Part shown: positions 53,847 through 61,200 of the stretch, piece by piece
How the letters are laid out: each line of letters starts with the position of its first letter
Position numbering within the stretch: the stretch's first letter is position 1
NCBI GenBank assembly: GCA_036555515.1
Contig: DATBLC010000150.1
Span: 57,228-121,227, forward strand
Direction of reading: 5' to 3'
DNA length: 64,000 nucleotides
Source of the DNA: DATACQ01 sp036555515
GTDB lineage: Bacteria; Desulfobacterota; Binatia; UBA9968
The notes under the pieces: generated by a model
Seen by the model: the letters and a program-made list of their open reading frames with translations, nothing else
Told to the model about the DNA's origin: nothing
Database searches by the model: none
Made by a program: the position numbers and the translations under genes

Positions 53847-54061
53847 GGCGACCTCCTCAGAGCCGATTCTTCGCACCTTAAACCACGGCATTGGAAGCGC
53901 TGTCAATCAGGAAATGAAACAGTAAACCGCAATTGACACATGTCTCAAGTGGATGTTAAGCCAAAGCCATGACTCGCCGCTCGGCCTATGAACTCGCATC
54001 GACGAGGAAATTGATCACATCAAGTATGTTCGCTCATCGATGCCGGCAGTAAGGAGGAAGT

Positions 54062-55087
54062 ATGGTCGCGTTACTGTTCTTTCTCGCGTTCCTTGCAACG
54101 CAATCGAACCTATGGGCGCAAAGTCCATTCTATCAAGGAAAAACCATCACGGTCATCGCCGCTGCCAGCGCGGGGAGTGCCTATGATCTTTACGCCCGGC
54201 TCATGGCGCAGTTCATGGGCAAACACATTCCGGGTCAGCCCAATTTTATCGTGCAGAACATGCAAGGGGCCGGATCGATCATCGGCGCCAACTACATCTA
54301 TGGCGTTGCCAAAGCCGATGGCCTGGTTATCGGCGCGATCCAGCCGTCGATTTACTTCAACCAACTGATCAAACAACCGGAAGTCAAATATGATTGGAGT
54401 AAGTTTACCTGGCTCGGCAGTTCCGACAAATCGGATCACCTTTTATATATGCGCGCTGATCTTCCACATAAAAGCCTGGCCGACGTGCGCCGGGCGAAGG
54501 AGCCCCCTAAATGTGGCTCCACCGGCGCCGGCACCTCCGGCAGTTATTTGCCTAAACTGCTCGAGGAAACGCTCGGGACAAAATTTACGATTGTTGCTGG
54601 CTACAAAGGAGGAGGAGAAATCGATTTGGCGGTTGAGCGGGGCGAACTTCACTGCCGGGCCCTTACTATTCAGGCGTATCATACCCGCGAGCCCTACCAT
54701 ACCTGGCGCAAGACCGGCTTCGCTCGCATCTTGATGCAGACCGGCGCGAGCCGCGATCCGCGCATCGCAGACGCGCCGACGATTTATGAGCTGATGAACG
54801 AATTCAAGACCTCCGAATCCGAGCGCCGTTTGCTGCCGCTCGTGTTTGCCTCCAGTGACTTTGGCCGGCCCATTGTCGCTCCGCCAGGGCTGCCATCCGC
54901 CAGGACCAAAATTTTGCGCGAGGGTTTCCTCAAGACTATGAGCGATCCCGAGCTGTTGGCTGAAGCGAAGCGAAAAAACTTGGATATCACCCCGTCCACG
55001 GGAGAAGAACTGGAAGCGTTGGCCAAACAAGTGATGGCGCAGACGCCTGAAGTCGTGGCGCGTGTGAAGATTCTCATGGACCAGTAA
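54062..55087 (+). CDS. TTT-type (TctC/Bug-like) substrate-binding protein, orphan
   Basis: A 341-residue secreted protein with a signal peptide (about residues 1-20, ending NLWAQ). SPFYQGKTITVIAAASAGSAYDLY and NMQGAGSIIGANYIYGVAKADGL are close to the proteins at 27342 and 59998. Two Cys residues (KCGSTG around residue 150, HCRAL around 200) are shared with the 27342 protein and could form a disulphide in the periplasm. There is no TctA or TctB beside it. AAGGAGGAAG before the ATG. Confidence 0.88.
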   Translation: MVALLFFLAFLATQSNLWAQSPFYQGKTITVIAAASAGSAYDLYARLMAQFMGKHIPGQPNFIVQNMQGAGSIIGANYIYGVAKADGLVIGAIQPSIYFNQLIKQPEVKYDWSKFTWLGSSDKSDHLLYMRADLPHKSLADVRRAKEPPKCGSTGAGTSGSYLPKLLEETLGTKFTIVAGYKGGGEIDLAVERGELHCRALTIQAYHTREPYHTWRKTGFARILMQTGASRDPRIADAPTIYELMNEFKTSESERRLLPLVFASSDFGRPIVAPPGLPSARTKILREGFLKTMSDPELLAEAKRKNLDITPSTGEELEALAKQVMAQTPEVVARVKILMDQ

Positions 55088-55097
55088 TTGCGGCCGG

Positions 55098-55217
55098 GTT
55101 CAAGTAGTTCAAGCCGTTCAAATCGTTCAAGCCGTCGGAGCAGCCGGGATTAACATATTGACGTTGGAACGATTGGAACATTTGGAACGACTGGAACTTT
55201 TGGAACGACTGGAACGC
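55098..55217. repeat. Nonamer arrays: four GTTCAANNN and six NTGGAACNN units
   Basis: 55098-55133 is four 9-bp units (GTTCAAGTA, GTTCAAGCC, GTTCAAATC, GTTCAAGCC). 55164-55217 is six 9-bp units (TTGGAACGA, TTGGAACAT, TTGGAACGA, CTGGAACTT, TTGGAACGA, CTGGAACGC). The two arrays are roughly complementary, and a CGCGCAGCGCG palindrome follows. Because 9 is a multiple of three, the array reads as a spurious LERLE peptide. It lies between the binding-protein and VOC genes. Confidence 0.82.
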
Positions 55218-55248
55218 GCGCAGCGCGGTTTAGATCAAGGAGGATTCT

Positions 55249-55644
55249 ATGTTCGAAATAAAGGGCATCAGAACCTTTGCCATGAGCGCGAAGGACCTAG
55301 AGAAGTCCGTGGAGTTTTATACCAAGACGCTCGGCGGTCAAGTCGTAAAGAAAGTCGAGCCCACCGAGGAACAGTTGAAAGCCGGCCAGGTCCGAGAAAT
55401 CGACGTGCGGCTCGGCAACTTCGAAGTCCATATTTTTGACGCAGCGAAGGGGCCGCGCGCCGCCGACCCGCACCATACCCTGAACATTCCCTGGCAGGAG
55501 GAGGACAAAGCGCTCAAAGCACTACAAACTATCGGCGCGAATATAGAGAAAATCCGCCCCCATCGCGGCACTGACAACTATTCGATCAACGTCTTCGACC
55601 CGGACGGCAACCGTTGGGAGTTGTCCTTCGCGAAAGAGAATTGA
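55249..55644 (+). CDS. VOC (glyoxalase/bleomycin-resistance/dioxygenase) superfamily protein
   Basis: A 131-residue single-module pair of beta-alpha-beta-beta-beta motifs: SAKDLEKSVEFYTKTLGGQVV near the N-terminus and NYSINVFDPDGNRWELSF at the end. The terminal Glu metal ligand is present, but the usual first His is missing from GIRTFAMSA, so a canonical glyoxalase site is doubtful. Possible roles are isomerase, dioxygenase-like enzyme or binding protein. A good AAGGAGG precedes the ATG. Confidence 0.85.
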   Translation: MFEIKGIRTFAMSAKDLEKSVEFYTKTLGGQVVKKVEPTEEQLKAGQVREIDVRLGNFEVHIFDAAKGPRAADPHHTLNIPWQEEDKALKALQTIGANIEKIRPHRGTDNYSINVFDPDGNRWELSFAKEN

Positions 55645-55744
55645 CCGCGGCCGAAAGAACAGGGTTAACCATCCGTTTGCTACAATGTCCTGCACCACGC
55701 TGCGCGAGCATATATCTCACAGACCACAAGCGCAGTTTTCGTGG

Positions 55745-55792
55745 TTCGTGTTCGTTTCTCGTGTTCGTCCGAGCACGAGAAACGAACACGAA
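55745..55792. repeat. Perfect 19-bp inverted repeat (TTCGTG vocabulary)
   Basis: TTCGTGTTCGTTTCTCGTG at 55745-55763 is perfectly complementary to 55774-55792, around a 10-base loop. TTCGTG-like units recur inside the stem. It lies in the gap between the VOC gene (ends 55644) and the MFS gene (starts 55896). The stem is strong enough to stop transcription or protect RNA, but no T-tract follows. Confidence 0.85.
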
Positions 55793-55895
55793 TGAGCAAG
55801 CGGATTGAAGCCGGTGAGCCTTTTCTTAGCGGCCTTTGATCTTGCCTCTTGGACCCGAGAACCTAAACCCGGGACACTAGACCCTGGACTGCCTG

Positions 55896-57140
55896 ATGAT
55901 CCCTGAAGCCAAATGGCACCAAGAACTTACGCCCTATCAGTGGCGCGTGCTCGTTTGCACCTGCCTCGGTTGGGCGCTCGACATCATGGATGGTTATCTC
56001 TACGCCATTATTTTGTTTCCCGCCATGAGCGACCTGTTGGGTACAACGGAAAGCGCGGTGATCGGTTGGTACGGCGGGATTGTACTGAGCATCTTCATGG
56101 TCGGCTGGGCTCTGGGCGGCCTCATCTTCGGACCCATTGCGGACCGCTACGGTCGATCTAAAACCATTGCGCTTACGATTCTCATCTACGCCGGATTCAC
56201 CGGTTTGTGCGCCACCGCCGGCAGCTGGCAAGAACTGGCGATCTATCGTTTCATGACCGGCCTCGGCATCGGCGGAGAATGGTCCGCCGGCGTCGCGTTG
56301 ATCGCCGAAACCTGGCCGGCGCGGTCGCGCGCCAAAGCCGCCGGCATCATGCAAGCTTCCGGCGGTGTCGGTTTCTTCCTCGCATCTTTGCTTTATTTAC
56401 TGATCGGGCCCTACGGTTGGCGCTGGGTCTTCGCGTTGGGAATATTGCCGGCAATCGTTGCGTTCTACATTCGCCGGACTCTAGACGAGCCCGAACGTTG
56501 GGTTCAAGCCAAGGCAACCAGGAACCCGCTCCCATCTTTGTTTGTAAAGCCGGTGCGGCGCGACGTTCTCGTAGGCACCGGCATGGCCGTTGTCGCGACC
56601 TTCGGATACCAAGGGGCCATCCAATGGGTTCCGAGTTGGGTCACCGATTTGCTTCGCGCCCAAGGACCGAAAGCCGTGATCCCACAGGTAAGCCTGGTCA
56701 CAAGCGTTCTGAACGGGGGAGGGATCGTTGGTTGCCTCTGTTTGCCGCTCATCGCCGACCGCTGGGGCCGCAAGACTGCGCTGACAATCTACTTCACGGG
56801 AGCTGCCGTCGCGATCCCGATGACGTTTTCTTTCGTCGAAGATTATTCATTGGCGGTTCTAGTGTCACCCCTCGTCGGATTCTTTGGCGCCGGCGTATTT
56901 ACCGGCTTCGCAGTCTATCTTCCCGAGCTATTTCCCACTGCCATCCGCGCCACGGCCCAAGGATTTTGTTACAACTTCGCGCGTTTCTTTTCCGCCGCGG
57001 CGCCCTTCGTCGCCGGCGCGCTGGTGGCCACCCATGGCTCTTTTGCCAAGGCCATAACTACCATCGGGCTCATTTATCTTCTCGGTCTCGTCGTGCTCGT
57101 TTTTGCGCGCGAGACCAAAGGTAAAGCGCTGCCGGACTAG
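55896..57140 (+). CDS. MFS transporter (aromatic acid/sialate-type, AAHS/SHS branch)
   Basis: A 414-residue inner-membrane protein with 12 hydrophobic segments. GWALDIMDGYLYAII in TM1 carries the acidic D-x-x-D motif of aromatic acid:H+ symporters, GPIADRYGRSKTIA is the loop 2-3 signature, RFMTGLGIGGEWSAGVALIAE is TM4, and IADRWGRKTALT repeats the signature in the second half. Likely proton symport of an aromatic or sugar acid. The 3-hydroxyanthranilate dioxygenase gene follows on the same strand, which suggests an aminobenzoate-type substrate (inference). Confidence 0.88.
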   Translation: MIPEAKWHQELTPYQWRVLVCTCLGWALDIMDGYLYAIILFPAMSDLLGTTESAVIGWYGGIVLSIFMVGWALGGLIFGPIADRYGRSKTIALTILIYAGFTGLCATAGSWQELAIYRFMTGLGIGGEWSAGVALIAETWPARSRAKAAGIMQASGGVGFFLASLLYLLIGPYGWRWVFALGILPAIVAFYIRRTLDEPERWVQAKATRNPLPSLFVKPVRRDVLVGTGMAVVATFGYQGAIQWVPSWVTDLLRAQGPKAVIPQVSLVTSVLNGGGIVGCLCLPLIADRWGRKTALTIYFTGAAVAIPMTFSFVEDYSLAVLVSPLVGFFGAGVFTGFAVYLPELFPTAIRATAQGFCYNFARFFSAAAPFVAGALVATHGSFAKAITTIGLIYLLGLVVLVFARETKGKALPD

Positions 57141-57150
57141 GGCGGCAAAA

Positions 57151-57240
57151 CTGGAGTAGTGGACTATTACTATTGGAATATTGGAGTGATCGATTTAGGA
57201 GGTATTCGACAACATTCCGATACTCCATTACTCCAACTAG
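57151..57240. repeat. Inverted repeat of TGGAGT/ACTCC octamers
   Basis: Left: ACTGGAGTAGTGGACTATT followed by ATTGGAAT ATTGGAGT (8-bp period) up to about 57189. Right: GATACTCC ATTACTCC AACTAG at 57219-57240, complementary. It lies between the MFS and dioxygenase genes. Confidence 0.65.
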
Positions 57241-57308
57241 GGTGCAGCAAAGAGCTATGCTACCGTCTCATTGCGAACGCTGTTCAACGCCGCGAAAGGA
57301 GACTCTTT

Positions 57309-57827
57309 ATGTTCTCGATGCCTATCGTTAATCTCTTGGAACACGGCAACAAGCTCGCCCAAAGCGGCAAGCGGGTTTCCGTCCTGTGGCAGAGTCCGGA
57401 TTCGCTGTGCTTCGTTGCCCGAGGCCGCGAATATCGCAGCGAGTTTCACATCAACCCAAGCGACGAAACCATGTATATGATCAAGGGTGAAATGCGCTTA
57501 CACTACAGAACGCCGGAAGGAAAAGAAGACGTTGCCATCATCTCCGAAGGCGCGATCATTCACACTCCGGCCGGGACGCCTCATTCGCCGCGCTTTCCGC
57601 CCGACGCTTTTGCGCTAATCTCAGAACGCAAACGGCGCGCCGGCGAAGTCGACCGCTTCCACTGGTACTGCCCTGGGTGCGACGCTCTGCTCCACGAAGA
57701 AACCTTCGTCGTGCGCGACTATGCCGAAGACCCGGTATCGAATGCTTATAAGCGATTTTTCGACAGCGAGGAATTCCGCACCTGCAAGCATTGCGGCGCC
57801 GTCATGCCGGCGCCGCAATCCCTGTAA
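57309..57827 (+). CDS. nbaC: 3-hydroxyanthranilate 3,4-dioxygenase
   Basis: A 172-residue cupin. The iron ligands fit the family: His and Glu in EFHINPSDETMYMIKGEM (about residues 47-64) and His in HTPAGTPHSPRFP (about 92-104). The C-terminal rubredoxin-like site has CPGC (about 123-126) and CKHC (about 161-164), as in the bacterial enzymes. It cleaves 3-hydroxyanthranilate to 2-amino-3-carboxymuconate semialdehyde, the natural substrate of ACMSD-type amidohydrolases, of which this window has many. AGGAG precedes ATG 57309; an upstream frame extends only into repeat sequence. Confidence 0.93.
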   Translation: MFSMPIVNLLEHGNKLAQSGKRVSVLWQSPDSLCFVARGREYRSEFHINPSDETMYMIKGEMRLHYRTPEGKEDVAIISEGAIIHTPAGTPHSPRFPPDAFALISERKRRAGEVDRFHWYCPGCDALLHEETFVVRDYAEDPVSNAYKRFFDSEEFRTCKHCGAVMPAPQSL

Positions 57828-57828
57828 T

Positions 57829-57886
57829 CGTGCTCGTCGCTAGTGCTCGCAATCCGACACGAACACGAGCACGAGCGACGAGCACG
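57829..57886. terminator. 21-bp hairpin between convergent genes
   Basis: The arm at 57829-57849 (CGTGCTCGTCGCTAGTGCTCG) pairs with 57866-57886 with a single mismatch, around a 16-base loop. It begins one base after the dioxygenase stop and precedes the end of the convergent epimerase gene. The placement fits a bidirectional terminator, though T-tracts are lacking. CGTGCTCG recurs inside each arm, linking it to the TTCGTG family at 47411 and 55745. Confidence 0.7.
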
Positions 57887-57911
57887 GATCGGGATGAACC
57901 GTTTGACCGCC

Positions 57912-58826
57912 TTATTTTCGCCCCATCTCCGCGATAAAGTCGCGCAAACCGGATTCTATGTCGAAACGAGGCTCGTAACCCAGTTCCTTTCGCGCCCGTG
58001 AAATATCCAATGCCGGCCGCGGCCGCGTCGAGACATCGCGGCTGAATTGCACATCCCCGAGAATGCGACGCAGAGCCAGTTGTATATCGTGGACACTGGT
58101 GCAATCGCCTGTTCCCAAATTGTAGACCTGATGCTCCAGGCGCGGCGCGTGGGCGATGGACCTCAAGCCCTGCGCAATATCCTTGACGTAAACGAAATCG
58201 TTGCGGTCGGCGATGCCCGGACCCATCGGGGCGAGGCGGCCTTCCAGCGCGGCCGTGAGCATCGCGTGCATATCGATGCCGACGTTGCCGCCACCGGTAT
58301 AAGGGCCATAGCCATAAACCGACGCGAAGCGCGGCAAGGCCAATTCGAAGTTATAATACGCCGCGTAGGCGGTCAGAACCTCGTCACACGCCACCTTGGA
58401 ACTCTGGTAGACGCGACCGGCGCCGTTGCTCGGCCAATCTTCAGCGATTTTCTCCGGTGGATTCGAAAGATCGTAAACGCCTTGACTGCTCGCATGGATC
58501 AGCCGCTTCACCCCGCACAAGCGTACCGCTTCGGCGACATTTATCGTTCCGACGAGATTCACCTGGAAACCGAAGTACGGCACCCGCGTCCCTTGCAGAC
58601 CGGCGGTGTGAATGACGCAGTCTGGCCGGGTATTCTGTACGGTTTCAACCAGCGCCGGCAGCTCGCGGATGTCGCCGCGCACGATCGATAAAGGGCGTTG
58701 AATGACATGCTGGACATAATCCGCCCGCGGCGCGAGATCGAAGAATGTCACGCCGTCGCCGACCGCGATCAATTCCCGCGCCGCGTAACAGCCGATCATT
58801 CCGGCTCCGGTAATCAGGATGCGCAT
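57912..58826 (-). CDS. NAD-dependent epimerase/dehydratase (extended SDR)
   Basis: A 304-residue extended short-chain dehydrogenase. It has the N-terminal ILITGAGMIGCYAAREL (TGxxGxxG, about residues 3-19) and HASSQGVYD. The catalytic YxxxK is YQSSK (about 141-145), and the C-terminal substrate domain contains PRFASVYGYGPY. Likely acts on a nucleotide sugar or another hydroxy/keto substrate. GGAGG precedes the ATG. 54 bp downstream of the aldo/keto reductase gene on the same strand. Confidence 0.88.
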   Translation of the reverse strand: MRILITGAGMIGCYAARELIAVGDGVTFFDLAPRADYVQHVIQRPLSIVRGDIRELPALVETVQNTRPDCVIHTAGLQGTRVPYFGFQVNLVGTINVAEAVRLCGVKRLIHASSQGVYDLSNPPEKIAEDWPSNGAGRVYQSSKVACDEVLTAYAAYYNFELALPRFASVYGYGPYTGGGNVGIDMHAMLTAALEGRLAPMGPGIADRNDFVYVKDIAQGLRSIAHAPRLEHQVYNLGTGDCTSVHDIQLALRRILGDVQFSRDVSTRPRPALDISRARKELGYEPRFDIESGLRDFIAEMGRK

Positions 58827-58849
58827 TTTGCCTCCGATACGATTGCGTT

Positions 58850-58876
58850 CTGAACCGTTTGAACGATTTGAACGGT
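58850..58876. repeat. Three TTGAACNNN nonamers
   Basis: CTGAACCGT, TTGAACGAT, TTGAACGGT in tandem. It lies between the aldo/keto reductase stop and the epimerase start. Confidence 0.62.
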
Positions 58877-58880
58877 TATT

Positions 58881-59867
58881 TTAGATGTTCAATTCCTTGG
58901 ACCGGTCATAATCATGGCGCGCACCCGCGGCGGCGCCGGACGGAAATATTTTATCCACGGCGGCGAGATCGTCCGGCGTCAACTCTATGTCCGCCGCCGC
59001 GGCGTTCGCTTCGAGATGCGGAATTTTAAACGTCCCCGGAATCGGCACAAAAAAATCGCCCTGACGCAGTATCCACGCCAGAGCTAACTGCGCCACCGTG
59101 CATTTCTTTTTGCCGGCGATTACCTCCAATTGCCGGACCAGGTTCGCATTGCGCTGAAAGTTGTTCTCGTGAAAGCGCGGGCCACGCCGTTTCGCTTCTT
59201 TTTCTCCGAGTTCGGAAAAATTCCTCCACGCGCCGCCGAGAAGGCCGCGCCCCAAGGCGTAATAGGCCACGTAGCCGATGCCCAGCTCGCGCACCACCGG
59301 AATGGTGTCCTTCTCGTAATCGCGCGTCCAAAGGGAATATTCGCTTTGCACCGCCGTCACCGGATGCGCCGCGTTGGCGCGACGTAAGGTTGCACCGCCG
59401 GCCTCGCTGAGACCGATGTGGCGCACTTTGCCTTGTTCGATGAGCCGCGCCATCGCGCCCACCGTGTCCTCAATCGGCACTTTGGGATCGACACGATGCA
59501 TGTAATAGAGATCGATGTAATCGGTATTCAGCCGCCGCAGCGAATTCTCACAAGCCCAGAAAACATATTCCGGCCTTCCTTCCACCGCGCGCCCCTCGGC
59601 CCAGGGCTGGCCGCGCAGGTTGCCGAACTTGGTTGTCAGTACGACTTTATCGCGCTTGCCTTTGAGCGCCCTGGCGAGGATCTCTTCGTTGTTGCCGTTG
59701 TTGTGATCGGCCGTGTCGATAAAATTCACGCCGATATCGATGGCGCGATGAAGCACGGCGATGGCTTGCTTCTCATCGGCCTCGCCGAGTTTGCCTTGAA
59801 ACGGCGGGCAGCCGTAGCCGATCGCTGAAACCCTTAGCCTTTGCTTCCCTAGGTAACGGTACTGCAT
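58881..59867 (-). CDS. Aldo/keto reductase family protein lacking the usual catalytic Tyr
   Basis: A 328-residue TIM-barrel protein with clear AKR features: RLRVSAIGYGCPPFQG, IDIGVNFIDTADH (about residues 47-59), DKVVLTTKFG, YYMHRVDPKVPIEDT (about 123-137), and a C-terminal NAD(P)H-binding region. In the DTADxY motif the sequence is DTADHNNGNNEE, so the catalytic Tyr is Asn; Lys (TTKFG) and His (MHRVD) remain. It may have altered chemistry. AGAGGAG decides ATG 59867; the frame extends upstream without a good site. Divergent from the binding-protein gene at 59998. Confidence 0.85.
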   Translation of the reverse strand: MQYRYLGKQRLRVSAIGYGCPPFQGKLGEADEKQAIAVLHRAIDIGVNFIDTADHNNGNNEEILARALKGKRDKVVLTTKFGNLRGQPWAEGRAVEGRPEYVFWACENSLRRLNTDYIDLYYMHRVDPKVPIEDTVGAMARLIEQGKVRHIGLSEAGGATLRRANAAHPVTAVQSEYSLWTRDYEKDTIPVVRELGIGYVAYYALGRGLLGGAWRNFSELGEKEAKRRGPRFHENNFQRNANLVRQLEVIAGKKKCTVAQLALAWILRQGDFFVPIPGTFKIPHLEANAAAADIELTPDDLAAVDKIFPSGAAAGARHDYDRSKELNI

Positions 59868-59997
59868 TCGAATCGCTCCTCTTGGGCTGGGATAATGCGC
59901 ATATTGAAACCCTAATGCAAGTTGCATAGCAGGAATCCTCTCTGCTAATAATCGCGCAAAGTCGCCGGGACATGTCAAGAAAAAGGAGATCGATAAG

Positions 59998-61026
59998 ATG
60001 AGGCTACATGCGATCCCAGGGACGATTCTTACGCTCACTTTCCTGCTCAATTCGGGGCTGGAGCCGGCTTCGGCTCAAGAACCCTTTTACAAGGGCAAGA
60101 CCGTCCGATTCATCGTCGGTGGCTCAGCAGGCGGCGGGTACGATACCTATACACGCGCCATCGCGCGGCATATCGGCAGGCATGTTCCCGGCAACCCGAC
60201 CTTCGTCGTTGAGAACATGACGGGGGCCGGCACTCTAATCTCGGCGAATTATGTCTACAACGTCGCCAAACCGGACGGGCTGACCATCGGCCATTTCATC
60301 GGCGGACTCATGCTCCAACAAGTGCTCGGCAAGCCGGGGATCCAATTCGAGGGGCCGAAGTTCGAGTTCCTCGGCGCGCCGGCTCAAGACACTATCGCGG
60401 CCGGAATTGCCAAGTCGACCGGGATTACCACCGTCGAGCAGTGGCAAGCCTCCAAGACACAGCTCAAGTTCGGCGGCGTGGGTCCCGGCGCCGCCACCGA
60501 TGACGCCACTAAAGTTTTCCGCGCCACCATCGGTGTGCCCGTCCAGATAATCTCCGGGTATAAAGGCACCGCTGATATTCGCCTCGCAGTCAACAGCGGC
60601 GAGCTCCAGGGCGTCACCAATTCCTGGGAATCATTTAAATCGACCTGGACCCAAGAAATCAAATCAGGCTCGGTGGTAGTCGTACTGTTAGGAATAGCGC
60701 AACGCCATCCCGAGATTTCCAACGTTCCTTCGATCGGCGAATTTGTTAAAAACGAGGATTCTCGTAAGTTGATCGAAGTCGCGGTCTATGACTACGGTGC
60801 GCTGGCGCGGCCATACGTGATGCCGCCCAAGACGCCCAAAGACCGCGTGCACAGCCTGCGCAAAGCGCTGGCCGACACGTTGAAAGATCCGGAGTTTCTC
60901 GCCGACGCGCAGAAAGCGCGTCTCGACTTGAACCCGCTTTCAGGAGAAGAGATGGAAAAAGTCGTGGCACGCACCTACGGCCTGGAGAAACCTCTGGTGG
61001 AAAAATTGAAGGAGATACTCAAGTAG
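59998..61026 (+). CDS. TTT-type (TctC/Bug-like) substrate-binding protein, orphan
   Basis: A 342-residue secreted protein with a signal peptide (about residues 1-27, ending SAQE). FYKGKTVRFIVGGSAGGGYDTYTR supplies the ligand loop, then HVPGNPTFVVENMTGAGTLISANYVYN, and a C-terminal lobe with MPPKTPKDRVHSL. Third member of the sub-branch with 27342 and 54062; this one lacks the paired cysteines. No TctAB beside it. AAGGAGA precedes the ATG. The convergent UbiD gene ends at 61201. Confidence 0.88.
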   Translation: MRLHAIPGTILTLTFLLNSGLEPASAQEPFYKGKTVRFIVGGSAGGGYDTYTRAIARHIGRHVPGNPTFVVENMTGAGTLISANYVYNVAKPDGLTIGHFIGGLMLQQVLGKPGIQFEGPKFEFLGAPAQDTIAAGIAKSTGITTVEQWQASKTQLKFGGVGPGAATDDATKVFRATIGVPVQIISGYKGTADIRLAVNSGELQGVTNSWESFKSTWTQEIKSGSVVVVLLGIAQRHPEISNVPSIGEFVKNEDSRKLIEVAVYDYGALARPYVMPPKTPKDRVHSLRKALADTLKDPEFLADAQKARLDLNPLSGEEMEKVVARTYGLEKPLVEKLKEILK

Positions 61027-61095
61027 TTTTTTCTGAAGTCAGCGGAATACAAGGCGTAGGCGACGGTCGCGACCGTCCCCTACTTCGCGCGCATT

Positions 61096-61177
61096 GCCCT
61101 TCGATGGACTCAGGATGTCCAGCCTGTCGAACCATGGTTCTTTGACGGAGTTGATCCCGAGCTTGGTTGAAGGGCCC
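61096..61177. repeat. REP-like element, copy c, with an inverted partner
   Basis: CCCTTCGATGGACTCAGGA at 61097-61115 and, inverted, TTGAAGGGCCC at about 61167-61177 form an imperfect palindrome in the 174-bp gap between the convergent binding-protein and UbiD genes. Related to 325-344 and 12949-12966. Confidence 0.5.
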
Positions 61178-61200
61178 AGGACAACTCTCTGCGGTCAAGT

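Noticed and set aside
55158..55439. Open frame of 93 codons beginning with a leucine/glutamate/arginine-rich LERLE repeat peptide
   Set aside because: The peptide is simply the 9-bp intergenic repeat read in one frame, and the rest overlaps the VOC gene in the wrong frame.
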